Shown here: in pieces, positions 17,360 to 25,902 of the stretch | Position numbering within the stretch: the first letter of the stretch is position 1 | Layout of the letters: the number at the start of each line of letters is the position of its first letter | Assembly: GCF_964253035.1 (NCBI RefSeq) | Contig: NZ_CAXUQL020000001.1 | Span: 6,820,001 to 6,884,000, forward strand | Origin: Pseudorhodoferax sp032153935 | GTDB lineage: Bacteria > Pseudomonadota > Gammaproteobacteria > Burkholderiales > Burkholderiaceae_C | Length of the DNA: 64,000 nt | Reading direction: 5' to 3' | Notes under the pieces: model-generated | Databases searched by the model: none | Told to the model about the DNA's origin: nothing | Seen by the model: the letters and a program-made list of their open reading frames with translations, nothing else | Position numbers and translations under genes: made by a program

Positions 17360-18799
17360 ATGGCCCGACCACGTCCCCTCGCGCGCATCGCCGCGGCCTG
17401 CATCGCCTCCACCGTGTTCGTGCTGGCCGGCTGCGCCTCGATGGCGCCCAGCTACGAACGCCCCGCCGCACCCGTGCCGGCGCAGTGGCCCACGGGCGCG
17501 GCCTACGCGCCGGCCACCGACCAGGGCACCAGCGCGGCCGACCTGCCCTGGCGCTGGTTCATCCTGGACACCCGCTTGCAGCAGGTCGTGGCCCAGGCCT
17601 TGGACGGCAGCCGCGACCTGCGCAAGGCCATCGCCAGCATCGCATCGGCGCGCGCCCTGTACGGCCAGCAGCGCGCCGCCCTGTTCCCCACCGTCTCGGC
17701 CGGCCTGGACGGCAGCAAGGCACGCTCACTCAACAACGGCACGGCCGTCACCACGCAGAGCGTGAGCGCCACGGCCAGCGTGAGCGCCTACGAACTCGAT
17801 CTGTTCGGCAAGACGCGCAGCCTGAGCGACGCCGCGCTGCAGACCTACCTGGCCAGCGCCGAGGCCGCGCGCGCCACGCGCATCGCGCTGATCGCCGAGA
17901 CCGCCAACGCCTGGCTCGCGCTGGCGGCCGACCAGGACCGCCTGGCCACGGCCCGCCAGACCATGCAAAGCGCCCAGCGCAGCATGGAGATCGCGCGCAA
18001 GCGCCAGGAACTCGGCGCGGCCTCGGCCGCGGACACGCGCAGTGCCGAGACCGTCTACCAGCAGGCGCGCGCCGACGTGGCCTCGACCACGGCCGCCGTG
18101 GCGCAAGACCGCAACGCACTGGAGCTGCTGACCGGCGGCCCGGTGGCCGATGCGCTGCTGCCCACCACCCTGCCCCAGGCCGACGGCTGGCTGGCCGAGG
18201 TGCCGGCCGGCCTGTCGTCCGAGGTGCTGCTGCGCCGCCCCGACGTGATGCAGGCCGAGCACCAGCTGCAATCGGCCAACGCCAACATCGGCGCCGCGCG
18301 CGCGGCCTTCTTTCCCTCGGTCTCGCTGACGGCCACGGGCGGCATCGCGAGCGCGGCGCTGGCCACGCTGTTCAGCGGCGGCACGGGCGTGTGGAGCTTC
18401 GCACCGGCCGTCTCGCTGCCGCTCTTCGACGGGGGCGCGCGCCAGGCCAGCCTGGACCATGACCGCGCCGAGCAGAAGGTGGCGCTGAACAGCTACGAGC
18501 TGGCGATCCAGACCGCCTTCAAAGAGGTGGCCGACGCGCTGGCCACGCGCGGCACCATCGCCGAGCAACTGGCGGCGCAGCGCGACCTGGTCAGCGCCGC
18601 GGCCGGCAGCGAGCAACTCGCCACCGCGCGCTACCAGCGCGGCGTGGACACCTACCTCAACGCGCTGGTCGCCCAGCGCACGCTGTACAGCGCGCAGCAA
18701 AGCCTGGTCACGACCCGGCTCAGCGCGCTGCAAAGCCGCGTGACGCTGTACCGCGTGCTGGGCGGCGGCCTGGCGGGCGAGATGCCGCCGGCGTCGTGA
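17360..18799 (+). CDS. outer-membrane efflux lipoprotein (OprM/NodT type)
   Basis: TolC-like channel subunit completing the tripartite pump. It has a lipobox (VLAGCASMAPSYERP, cysteine at about 25) and two outer-membrane-efflux repeats of alternating helices and strands, with the family motifs YELDLFGKTRSLSDA and the matching SLPLFDGGARQASLDHD. It is 479 residues long. The ATG is 3 nt after the acrB stop with AAGGAG within the end of acrB, so it is translationally linked. Last gene of the operon. Confidence 0.93.
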   Translation: MARPRPLARIAAACIASTVFVLAGCASMAPSYERPAAPVPAQWPTGAAYAPATDQGTSAADLPWRWFILDTRLQQVVAQALDGSRDLRKAIASIASARALYGQQRAALFPTVSAGLDGSKARSLNNGTAVTTQSVSATASVSAYELDLFGKTRSLSDAALQTYLASAEAARATRIALIAETANAWLALAADQDRLATARQTMQSAQRSMEIARKRQELGAASAADTRSAETVYQQARADVASTTAAVAQDRNALELLTGGPVADALLPTTLPQADGWLAEVPAGLSSEVLLRRPDVMQAEHQLQSANANIGAARAAFFPSVSLTATGGIASAALATLFSGGTGVWSFAPAVSLPLFDGGARQASLDHDRAEQKVALNSYELAIQTAFKEVADALATRGTIAEQLAAQRDLVSAAAGSEQLATARYQRGVDTYLNALVAQRTLYSAQQSLVTTRLSALQSRVTLYRVLGGGLAGEMPPAS

Positions 18800-18817
18800 A
18801 GCGCACCGTCCGTGGCC

Positions 18818-18837
18818 GCCCTGGCTTGCGCCAGGGC
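18818..18837 (+). terminator. hairpin after the efflux operon
   Basis: GCCCTGGC (18818-18825) pairs perfectly with GCCAGGGC (18830-18837) around TTGC, 19 nt after the channel gene. No T-run follows, so it would be a weak or factor-assisted terminator, or simply 3'-end protection. Confidence 0.35.
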
Positions 18838-18890
18838 AAGCGCGGATGCTTCGATGCATTGAATCACTGACTCATTGATCCATCTCCACC

Positions 18891-19352
18891 ATGCGCACCA
18901 CGATCAAACTCGACCCGGGCGTGCACGAGTCCGTGCGCCGGCAGGCCCTGCGACAGAACATGTCCATGGCGCGCTTGCTCGGCCAGTTGGTGCAGCAGGG
19001 CCTGCGCGCCAGCACCGAGACGACGAAGGCGTGCTGTGACGATGTGCCAATGCGCCGATGGCGGCACGCCAGCCGGCCGTGCTGCTGGACGTCAACACGC
19101 TGGTGGCGCTGGGCTGGGTCGAGCACGAAGCCCATGCCGCCGTCGTGCAGCGCCTGGACACGGCCGCGGCCTGGGCCACCTGCGCCATCACGCAGCTGGG
19201 CTTCGTGCGCATCTCCTGCACCAGCGGCATCTTCAGCCGCACCCTGTCGCCGCCGCAGGCCCATGCCGCGCTGCAGGCGCTGTGCGCCGACGCCGAGCAC
19301 GCCTACCTGGCCGAGCACCCCGCCGTCACGGCCTGCGACTTCAGCCTGCTGA
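18891..19352 (+). CDS. CopG/RHH-like antitoxin N-terminus with lost stop (possible frameshift)
   Basis: The frame opens with MRTTIKLDPGVHESVRRQAL and continues for about 41 residues like a short ribbon-helix-helix antitoxin: one beta strand, then two helices with SMARLLGQLVQQGL. After about 19013 the protein no longer resembles an antitoxin and runs in the wrong frame through the whole of vapC to a stop at 19350. In the +2 neighbouring frame a TGA lies at 19037-19039, 18 nt before vapC, where an antitoxin would be expected to end. A small indel near GAGACGACGAAGG (19017-19029) would explain this. Either the antitoxin is frameshifted, or it is made as a fusion-tailed protein. Confidence is moderate for the gene and low for the end. 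Confidence 0.45.
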   Translation: MRTTIKLDPGVHESVRRQALRQNMSMARLLGQLVQQGLRASTETTKACCDDVPMRRWRHASRPCCWTSTRWWRWAGSSTKPMPPSCSAWTRPRPGPPAPSRSWASCASPAPAASSAAPCRRRRPMPRCRRCAPTPSTPTWPSTPPSRPATSAC

Positions 19353-19486
19353 GCGGGCCGCGCCAGACCACGGACACCTACCTGCTCGCCCTGGCGCAGC
19401 ACCACGGCATGCGCCTGCTCACGCTGGACAAGCTCCTGGCCCAGGCGTTTGCCGGGGGGCCGTTCGAGCTGCTGGAAGCGGGCTGA
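19058..19486 (+). CDS. vapC: VapC-like PIN-domain RNase toxin
   Basis: PIN-domain ribonuclease of 142 residues, of the VapC type that cleaves tRNA or rRNA. Acidic active-site residues are visible: D11 in VLLDVNTLVAL, E22 or its neighbour in WVEHEAH, and the C-terminal TDTYLLALAQHHGMRLLTLD aspartates. The central CAITQLGFVRIS is typical of this subfamily. It follows the RHH-like reading frame, with which it would form a type II toxin-antitoxin pair. If the antitoxin really is broken, the toxin would have to be inactive, silent or neutralised from elsewhere; its own frame and catalytic residues look intact. Confidence 0.85.
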   Translation: MAARQPAVLLDVNTLVALGWVEHEAHAAVVQRLDTAAAWATCAITQLGFVRISCTSGIFSRTLSPPQAHAALQALCADAEHAYLAEHPAVTACDFSLLSGPRQTTDTYLLALAQHHGMRLLTLDKLLAQAFAGGPFELLEAG

Positions 19487-19508
19487 GCCCCTCCCCCGAA
19501 GGGCTCAG
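19483..19508. terminator. hairpin between convergent vapC and GAF genes
   Basis: CTGAGCCC (19483-19490) pairs with GGGCTCAG (19501-19508) around a 10-nt loop; the stem overlaps both stop codons. There is no T-run on either side. Confidence 0.35.
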
Positions 19509-20038
19509 GCGTAGAAGGCCGGGATGTTCGGCCGCCCTTGCACCGTGCCGGCCGACACGCCCTGCAACTCGGCCGCCACCATCTTGCCCAGCACCGCCAG
19601 ATGCTCGCGCTCCCAGGCGCTCAGGCGCTTGGGCTTGCGGTCGATCAGGCACAGCGTGCCCACCGACTCGCCATTGGCCATCACCAGCGGACAGCCGGCG
19701 TAGAAGCGGATGCGCGGATCGCCCGTGACCAGCGGGTTGTCGGCGAAGCGCGGATCCACCATTGCATCGGAGACCTCCAGGATCTCGGGCTGCAGGATGG
19801 CATGGCCGCAGAAGCTGATGTCGCGCGGCGTCTCGCTGGCCTCCAGGCCGATGCACGACTTGAACCACTGGCGGTCCGCGTCGACCAGGCTCACGAGCGC
19901 GATCGGCACCTTGAACTGCGAGGCGGCGTAGGCGGTGATCAGGTCGAAACGCGCCTCCGGTTCGGTGTCGAGGATCAGCAGATCGCGCAGCGTGGCGATG
20001 CGTTGGGATTCGGTGGCAGGCAGGGCGGGCGGCCGCAT
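19505..20038 (-). CDS. stand-alone GAF-domain protein
   Basis: A 177-residue soluble protein that is almost entirely one GAF domain, beginning with ESQRIATLRDLLILDTEPEARFD, the standard lead-in of this subgroup, and containing FKVPIALVSLVDADRQWFKS, RDISFCGHAIL and VMANGESVGTLCLID. It has no output domain, so it may bind a small ligand or act with a partner kinase or cyclase. Such domains also occur at the front of GGDEF proteins, and the c-di-GMP-rich island begins about 2 kb away (a link is inference). Its function is not otherwise known. Confidence 0.75.
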   Translation of the reverse strand: MRPPALPATESQRIATLRDLLILDTEPEARFDLITAYAASQFKVPIALVSLVDADRQWFKSCIGLEASETPRDISFCGHAILQPEILEVSDAMVDPRFADNPLVTGDPRIRFYAGCPLVMANGESVGTLCLIDRKPKRLSAWEREHLAVLGKMVAAELQGVSAGTVQGRPNIPAFYA

Positions 20039-20131
20039 GGCGGACTCCTGGTCATGGCGGGTGGACAGGCGGGCGGATTATTGCAGCGCACCCGGCCTAC
20101 ACTGCCCCATCCGCAGCACGCCGCTCGCCCC

Positions 20132-21778
20132 ATGACGCCCTCGGAATCTGCCACCGGCACCGAAGACCCCACCCGGGTTCGCCACTTCCGCCAGATCCTG
20201 TTGTGGCCGCTGCGCCTCATGCCCTTGGGCGGCGGCTCCGGCGCCAAACCCTGGGAACTCCTGGCCGGCTCGCCCTGGCAGGAGGAAGTGGACGAATACA
20301 CGGGCGACACCTGCCGCTTCCACGAACGGCACTACAACGAGTTCGTGACCTTCCTGCCCTATGTGCAGCGCTTCCTGTACGGTGAGGGCCGCCACGGGCG
20401 CACGGGTGGCGCCACGCTGCACGGCTCGCCGATGCGCGTGTTCCGCCGCCACGACATCGCCGCCGTGCGCCTCACGGCCCGGCCCGGCGACGCACCGGTC
20501 ACCCTGTCCATCGTCCACGCCGACCTGTACTTCTTCCTCGACGTGGACCTGGTGCTGTTCAACCTCGAGGTCAGCGCCGACGACCTCGCACTGGAACAGG
20601 CGCAGGAACTCATGTACCGCTTCGGCCGCGGCTACCCGCCCGGCTGGGACGCCGCCGGCCAGCCATTGCACTGCCTGACCGACGCCGAATGGCTGGACGC
20701 GCAGGGCCGGGTGCTGACCCGCTCCGATGCGCACCAGCGCGACGCCTTCCTGGCCCATGTGGCCGAGCACCGCGCGCCGCGCATCGCCACGCACTGGGCC
20801 GCCATGCTGGAGCCGCTGGTGCCCGACTACTCCGACCAGAGCGGCGCGCTGCGCTACCGCCAGATCGAGTACTACCGCATGCCGCTCATGGCCTACCTGG
20901 CGCTGAACGACCCGCGCGCGCTCTCGCGTGCCGATTTCGTGCGCCTGGGCCTGGTCACGGGCTCGGGCGACAACCGCGCCCTGCCTTTCGCCGACGAGCA
21001 CCTGGCCGACTTCGAGCAGCGCTTCTGCTACGACCGCTTCTGGAGCGCCGGCGGCGCCGCGCCGGACACGCGCTACCTGTGCAACGGCCATTCGCTGATC
21101 GTCGTGGGCCGGTCCGACTCGGTGCTCTATGGCTGCCGCGACCGCGGCGTGCTGGCCCAGTTCCGGCACCAGCACTTCCTGCTGTTCCTGATCGCGCACT
21201 TCCAGAAGGCCGCGCTGCTGATGTACTCGGACAAGCTCGTCGAGGCGCTGCGCGACCTGGACGTGGGCAGCGCCGACAGCGTGCGCCGCTTCAAGCGCTC
21301 GATCCGCGGCGCCTTCGAAGGCTTCCTGCGCTTCACGCACCGCTACTGGTTCCACGAGATTTCCGAGCAGGCGCTGGTGCGCGCGCTGTGGGGCATGTGC
21401 GCTAGCCACCTCAAGCTGGACGCCACCTACTGCGAGGTCAAGGAACGCATCGCCGACATGGCCCAGTACCTGGAGAGCGACAGCCTGCGCCGCCAGGCCA
21501 ACACCGTGGTGCGGCTGACGGTGGTGACCATCTTCGGCCTGATCGGCACCGTGACCACCGGCTTCCTGGGCATGAACCTGCTGGCCGAGGCGGATGCACC
21601 GCTGTCGCGCCGGCTCACCATCTTCGCGATCGTGTTCGTGCTCACGACCATGCTGACGGTCTACACCATGGCCAAGTCCAAGAAGCTGTCGGACTTCCTG
21701 GACGTGCTGTCGGACGAGCGGGCCACGGTGTGGCAGAAGTGCCTGGCGTTCGCGGCCGTGTGGCGCCGCGACGGCTGA
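20132..21778 (+). CDS. CorA-like membrane protein with large N-terminal domain
   Basis: A 548-residue protein with a long cytoplasmic part and two C-terminal transmembrane helices (about 467-490 and 498-520). The first helix ends in GFLGMNLL, i.e. the GMN signature of CorA-type Mg2+ channels, and the second is followed by basic residues (TMAKSKKL), as in CorA. Upstream, YWFHEISEQALVRALWGMC and the long helix before the membrane fit the CorA stalk. The first 300 residues (WPLRLMPLGGGSGAKPWELL and following) are not recognised. The ATG at 20132 was chosen because upstream sequence in frame overlaps the divergent GAF gene. Probably a divalent-cation transporter or a derived sensor. Confidence 0.7.
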   Translation: MTPSESATGTEDPTRVRHFRQILLWPLRLMPLGGGSGAKPWELLAGSPWQEEVDEYTGDTCRFHERHYNEFVTFLPYVQRFLYGEGRHGRTGGATLHGSPMRVFRRHDIAAVRLTARPGDAPVTLSIVHADLYFFLDVDLVLFNLEVSADDLALEQAQELMYRFGRGYPPGWDAAGQPLHCLTDAEWLDAQGRVLTRSDAHQRDAFLAHVAEHRAPRIATHWAAMLEPLVPDYSDQSGALRYRQIEYYRMPLMAYLALNDPRALSRADFVRLGLVTGSGDNRALPFADEHLADFEQRFCYDRFWSAGGAAPDTRYLCNGHSLIVVGRSDSVLYGCRDRGVLAQFRHQHFLLFLIAHFQKAALLMYSDKLVEALRDLDVGSADSVRRFKRSIRGAFEGFLRFTHRYWFHEISEQALVRALWGMCASHLKLDATYCEVKERIADMAQYLESDSLRRQANTVVRLTVVTIFGLIGTVTTGFLGMNLLAEADAPLSRRLTIFAIVFVLTTMLTVYTMAKSKKLSDFLDVLSDERATVWQKCLAFAAVWRRDG

Positions 21779-21786
21779 GCAGCGCC

Positions 21787-24312
21787 TCAGAGCGAGGCCG
21801 GCACCGTCTCCGCCATCGCGCGCATCGGCAGATGGACATGGAACGCCGCACCGCGTGCCAGGTTCTCCGCGTGGATGCGTCCACCATGCGCCTCGACGAT
21901 CTTGCGGCAGATGGCCAGGCCCAGGCCGGTCCCGCCCGATCCGTCCTTGGTCTTGCTGGACTGCACGAAGGCCTCGAAGATCTTGCCGAGCTCGGCTTGG
22001 GGAATGCCGGGCCCCTGGTCTCGGACGCAGAAGTGCAGCTCATGGCTGGGGCTGATCTCGCCGACGATCTCGACGGTGCCGCCCTCCGGCGAGAACTTGA
22101 TCGCGTTGGCGATCACGTTGCGCATGAGTTGCTGGAAGCGCAGCGGATCGGCCTTGGCCAGCAGCGGCACGTCCGCCAGTTGCAGGCGCAGGTCCAGCCG
22201 GCGTGAGTTCACCAGCGGCTCCAGTTCCCGCACGATGGTGCGCAACGGCCCGCGCAGGTCGATGCGTTCCAGGTGGAAGGTGCCGACCGTGCTCTCGATC
22301 TTGGCCACGTCCAGCAGGTCGTTGACCAGTGCCAGCATGCGCTGGCCGGCGGCGTGGATGTCCTCGAACATGCCGGCCAGCTTGGGTTGGCCCTGGCCGC
22401 GCAGACAGCCCAGTTCCGAGAAGCCGATGATCGACTGCAGCGGCGTGCGCAGTTCGTGGCTCATGTTCGCGACGAACTCGGACTTGGCGCGCGAGGTCTC
22501 TTCCAGCGCGTCCTTGGCTTCGCGGGTGACGCGCTCGGCTTCGCGGAAATCGGTCACGTCCATCAGCACGTTCAGGATGCCGGCCGTGCCGCCCTGTGCA
22601 TCGGGCACCAGCGCCTTGATGACGCGGGTGCTGCGCAGGCTGCCGTCCGCGTTGCGAACACGTGCTTCGAAGTGGACCGTGCCGCCCCCGCCCAGCACCT
22701 CGCGGTCGCCCTGGCGGTGCATGAGCCCCTCTTCGCTGCGCAGCACCTCGTCGAACCTGCGGCCGATCACGGCGCTGCGCGCCAGCCCCTTGTAGTCCTG
22801 CCAGGCCTGGTTGACCAGCACCAGCCGCCCGCCGCTGTCGGTCATCGAGATCGGCAAGGGGTTGACCTCCAGCAGCTTCTCGCTCAAGGCGAGCTGCGCC
22901 TGCAACTGGCGCTGCACCTCCCAGCGCTCGGTGATGTCCACGGCGCTGCCGGCATACCCGGTCAGCTGGCCGTCCACCAGCACCGGGACGACGGCCACAT
23001 CCAGCAGCAGCTCGCGGCCCGCTGGCGTCATCACCCGGGCCTGGGTGGAGCGCGTTCCCAGGCCGGCCCCGGGCCGGAACAGCGCCTGCACCGCGGCGCT
23101 GCTCTCCTGGCGCACCAGGGTGTGCAGCGGCCTGCCGATCGCGTTGTCGACGTTCGTCCCGCGCAGCGCCGACCAGCGCGCGTTCACGAAGGTGATAGCG
23201 CCGTCGACGTCGGTGCGAAAGAGCAGCTCCTGCACGCTCTTCATCACCACCGCCATCTCCTGCTGGCTCTGGGCCACGCGGGCCTGCGCTTCGTCGCGCA
23301 GGCGGCGCGCGGCCTCCCGGGCGCGCAGGCTGCGCCACACCAGGGCGGACAGGGCCAGGATGACGGCGATGGCGCCCACACCCACCGCCACGAAGCCGCG
23401 TGCGCCGCGCTCCCAGCGCTGCACGGCCGCAGCCACTGGCTGGTTCACGATGGTCACGAGCGGGCGTGTGCGCGAGGTGCGGTAGGCCACCATGTCCTGC
23501 TCGCCCGACAGCCCGGTCCCCCGGTAGCTGCCGAATTCGTGGCGCGGCAGCAGTTCGCGAAACACCTTCAGGTCGGCCACATTGCGGTCCCGCTGCAGGC
23601 CGGCCTCGTCGGAGGCGGCCAGCACCTCCCCCGCATAGCTCGCGACCAGCGCGGTCTTGCTGGCGTCGCCCAGGCTCAGCTGCTGGTAGGTGGCAATGGC
23701 ATCGGGGTTGATCAGGCCCACCAGCAGCAACGGCCGGCCCGTCTCCGACCTGAACTGGCGCATCAAGGGGATGAAGCCCAGCCCGCGCGGACTGGCGACG
23801 GCCGCGCCGCGCCGCAGGCCGCCGAGCCCGCGCGCGGCGACGAACGGGCCGACCACGTCGTGCTCGGCCGTGGGCAGCTTGCCGAGCCGGTCGATGTCCA
23901 CCGCGATGCCGGCTTCCCCCGCGACCGAGCTGGCGAGCACCTGCCCCTGCAGGTCCAGCACCGCGGCCGAACGCACGAAGGGCAGGCCCACGAGCACCTG
24001 CGCCAGGCCGAGCTGGGCCGCCTCGCGGTCCTGCGGCAGGCGCTGCAGCGCAGCGGCCCGGGCCAGGCCGCTCAAGGCCACCGAGGCCGTCTCCACCGTG
24101 CGCGTGGCCTGTTCGTCCAGCACGCGCGCCAGCAGTTCGAGCTGGCGCTGTTCGGCGTCGATGGCCTGGGCGCGGTCGCTCCAGGCCACCCAGGCCGTGG
24201 CCAGCGCCACCGCGCAGGCGAGCAAGGCGCCGGCCGCCAGCGCGAGCCAGCTGGACAGCCCGGCATGGGTGCTGAACCGGGGCATGCCGCGGCGGCGGTC
24301 GGGCTGGCTCAT
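21787..24312 (-). CDS. membrane sensor histidine kinase with two PAS domains
   Basis: 841 residues: TM1 about 20-44, a 260-residue periplasmic sensor (45-305) of dCache/CHASE character, TM2 about 306-327, PAS 1 about 352-465, PAS 2 about 480-595, HisKA with the phospho-accepting H619 in NMSHELRTPLQS, and an ATPase domain with DQGPGIP and GTGLGLAICRKI. There is no receiver domain, so phosphate must pass to a separate protein; several candidate receivers and an HPt lie within 6 kb. Its start overlaps the stop of the upstream solute-binding protein by 4 nt, which suggests that the binding protein feeds this sensor (inference). Confidence 0.9.
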   Translation of the reverse strand: MSQPDRRRGMPRFSTHAGLSSWLALAAGALLACAVALATAWVAWSDRAQAIDAEQRQLELLARVLDEQATRTVETASVALSGLARAAALQRLPQDREAAQLGLAQVLVGLPFVRSAAVLDLQGQVLASSVAGEAGIAVDIDRLGKLPTAEHDVVGPFVAARGLGGLRRGAAVASPRGLGFIPLMRQFRSETGRPLLLVGLINPDAIATYQQLSLGDASKTALVASYAGEVLAASDEAGLQRDRNVADLKVFRELLPRHEFGSYRGTGLSGEQDMVAYRTSRTRPLVTIVNQPVAAAVQRWERGARGFVAVGVGAIAVILALSALVWRSLRAREAARRLRDEAQARVAQSQQEMAVVMKSVQELLFRTDVDGAITFVNARWSALRGTNVDNAIGRPLHTLVRQESSAAVQALFRPGAGLGTRSTQARVMTPAGRELLLDVAVVPVLVDGQLTGYAGSAVDITERWEVQRQLQAQLALSEKLLEVNPLPISMTDSGGRLVLVNQAWQDYKGLARSAVIGRRFDEVLRSEEGLMHRQGDREVLGGGGTVHFEARVRNADGSLRSTRVIKALVPDAQGGTAGILNVLMDVTDFREAERVTREAKDALEETSRAKSEFVANMSHELRTPLQSIIGFSELGCLRGQGQPKLAGMFEDIHAAGQRMLALVNDLLDVAKIESTVGTFHLERIDLRGPLRTIVRELEPLVNSRRLDLRLQLADVPLLAKADPLRFQQLMRNVIANAIKFSPEGGTVEIVGEISPSHELHFCVRDQGPGIPQAELGKIFEAFVQSSKTKDGSGGTGLGLAICRKIVEAHGGRIHAENLARGAAFHVHLPMRAMAETVPASL

Positions 24313-25100
24313 GGTGCAAGGATGTCGACCAGCCCGTGCCTGCGCGCGGCCTGGGCCAGCGTGCCGTCGCGCTTGATGCGGGCCACGAAGCCATCGACGG
24401 CGTTGAACCAGGCGTCGTCGCCCGGCTTGGTGGCATAGGCGTAGGGCAGCACGTGGAAGGGCTTGGGCGGCGCGATCAGGCGTGCCCAGTCGGCGTTGTC
24501 CAGCAGGCGCCGGCTGTAGGGATAGTCGGTCATGAACACGTCGATACGGCCCGCCTCCAGCTCCAGCTCACGCGTGGCGGGCGGCTTGATCCTGACCAGT
24601 TGCGCCTGCTTGAGCTGCGCCGCCATCACCGGCTCCATGAACGTGCCGGCCTGCACCGCGACCTGCACGCCCGGCTGGTCGATGTCGCTCCAGTCCTTCA
24701 CCACCGCGCTGCTCTTGGTGGTGATGGCGTAGATGTCGCTGCTGAGGTAGGGCCGCGTGAAGCGCAGGTGTTCCATGCGCTGCGGCAGCATGGCGATGGC
24801 GAACATCGCCACATCGCAGCGGTCGGCCGTCAGGTCGGCGATCAGCGTGCTGAACGACGAATCCACATAGCGGATCTTCACGCCCAGGTCCTTGGCCAGC
24901 GCGCCCGACAGGTCGATGTCGATGCCGCCCAGCTGCTCGGTGCGCGGGCTGCGGAACGTGATGCCGTAGTAGTCGGGCCAGATGCACACGCGCACCACGC
25001 CGCTGGCCTGCACGCGGTCGAAGGTGGCGCCGGCCATGGCGGGCGAGCTCGCCTGGGCCATGCACAGCGCGAGAAGGGAGGGAAGGATGCGGCGGAACAT
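24309..25100 (-). CDS. periplasmic solute-binding protein, SBP_bac_3 family
   Basis: 263 residues with a Sec signal (hydrophobic 4-17, cleavage near SPAMA/GA) and the amino-acid-binding-protein fold: GVVRVCIWPDYYGITFR, GIDIDLSGALAKDLGVKI, FTRPYLSSDIYAITT and AGRIDVFMTDYPYSRRLL. No permease or ATPase gene is nearby. Instead it is joined by an ATGA overlap to the histidine kinase, so it may act as a ligand receptor for signalling and not for uptake, as BvgS/EvgS-type kinases do with fused versions of the same domain. The ligand is unknown; amino-acid-like molecules are most likely for the family. Confidence 0.88.
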   Translation of the reverse strand: MFRRILPSLLALCMAQASSPAMAGATFDRVQASGVVRVCIWPDYYGITFRSPRTEQLGGIDIDLSGALAKDLGVKIRYVDSSFSTLIADLTADRCDVAMFAIAMLPQRMEHLRFTRPYLSSDIYAITTKSSAVVKDWSDIDQPGVQVAVQAGTFMEPVMAAQLKQAQLVRIKPPATRELELEAGRIDVFMTDYPYSRRLLDNADWARLIAPPKPFHVLPYAYATKPGDDAWFNAVDGFVARIKRDGTLAQAARRHGLVDILAP

Positions 25101-25116
25101 GCGGACTCCTGCGGTG

Positions 25117-25902
25117 CTAGTGCGCGCCGATCAAGGCGTGGAAATCGAGGTTCTGCGCATTGATGAACTGGCGCAAGGTCTCCAGCCCGTCGAAGCCCTC
25201 CACGAAGGCGTCGACCACGCGCGGATCGAAGGCCTTGCCGCGCTCCTGCACCAGCATGGACAGTGCCTGCCCGGGGCTGTAGGCCTTGCGGTAGACGCGG
25301 TCCATGGTCAGCGCGTCGTAGAAATCGACCACCGAGGTGATGCGCGCCGACAGCGGAATCGCCTCGGCCGCCAGGCCAGCCGGATAGCCCTTGCCGTCGT
25401 AGCGCTCGTGGTGGTGCAGCGCCACCTCGGCCGCCAGTTCGAAGAGCGGCACGCGCGAGCGCCCGAGGATGCTGTGGCCGATCGCGGGGTGCTGGTTCAT
25501 CACCGCGCGCTCCTGCGGCGTCAGCGGCCCGGGCTTCTTCAGCACGGCGTCGGGCGTGCCGATCTTGCCGATGTCGTGCATCGGCGCGGCCTTGCGCAGC
25601 ATCAGCGCCTTGTCCCGGGATTCGCCGAGGAGCAAGGCCAGCGCCTCGGCCAGGAAGCCGATGCGCACGATGTGCAGGCCGGTGTCGTCGTCCTTGAAGT
25701 CCGCGGCCAGCGACAGGCGCAGCAGCGATTCGTGGTGGGCGTGGGTGAGCTGGACCAGCGCTTCGTTGCGCTCGCGGTACATGCGTCCGAAGTCGGCAAC
25801 GAAACGCTCCATCTGGGCCGATGCGGCGGCGTCGAAGCTGTTGCGCAAGCCGGCGGTCGGCACGGGCGCTGCCGCAGCCTGGGTGTGCGTGTGCGTGTTC
25901 AT
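25117..25902 (-). CDS. HD-GYP cyclic-di-GMP phosphodiesterase, soluble
   Basis: 261 residues. The HD-GYP core is complete: H77 in TGLHIVRI, HD at 109-110 in MHDIGKIG, HPAIGHSIL at 138-146, HHH near 163-165, and GYP at 172-174 within YDGKGYPAGL. This predicts hydrolysis of c-di-GMP to GMP or pGpG. The N-terminal 60 residues carry no known sensor. The gene overlaps the preceding CheY-like receiver by 4 nt (ATGA). HD-GYP proteins are classically fused to receivers (RpfG type), so this looks like the same module encoded as two polypeptides. Confidence 0.9.
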   Translation of the reverse strand: MNTHTHTQAAAAPVPTAGLRNSFDAAASAQMERFVADFGRMYRERNEALVQLTHAHHESLLRLSLAADFKDDDTGLHIVRIGFLAEALALLLGESRDKALMLRKAAPMHDIGKIGTPDAVLKKPGPLTPQERAVMNQHPAIGHSILGRSRVPLFELAAEVALHHHERYDGKGYPAGLAAEAIPLSARITSVVDFYDALTMDRVYRKAYSPGQALSMLVQERGKAFDPRVVDAFVEGFDGLETLRQFINAQNLDFHALIGAH

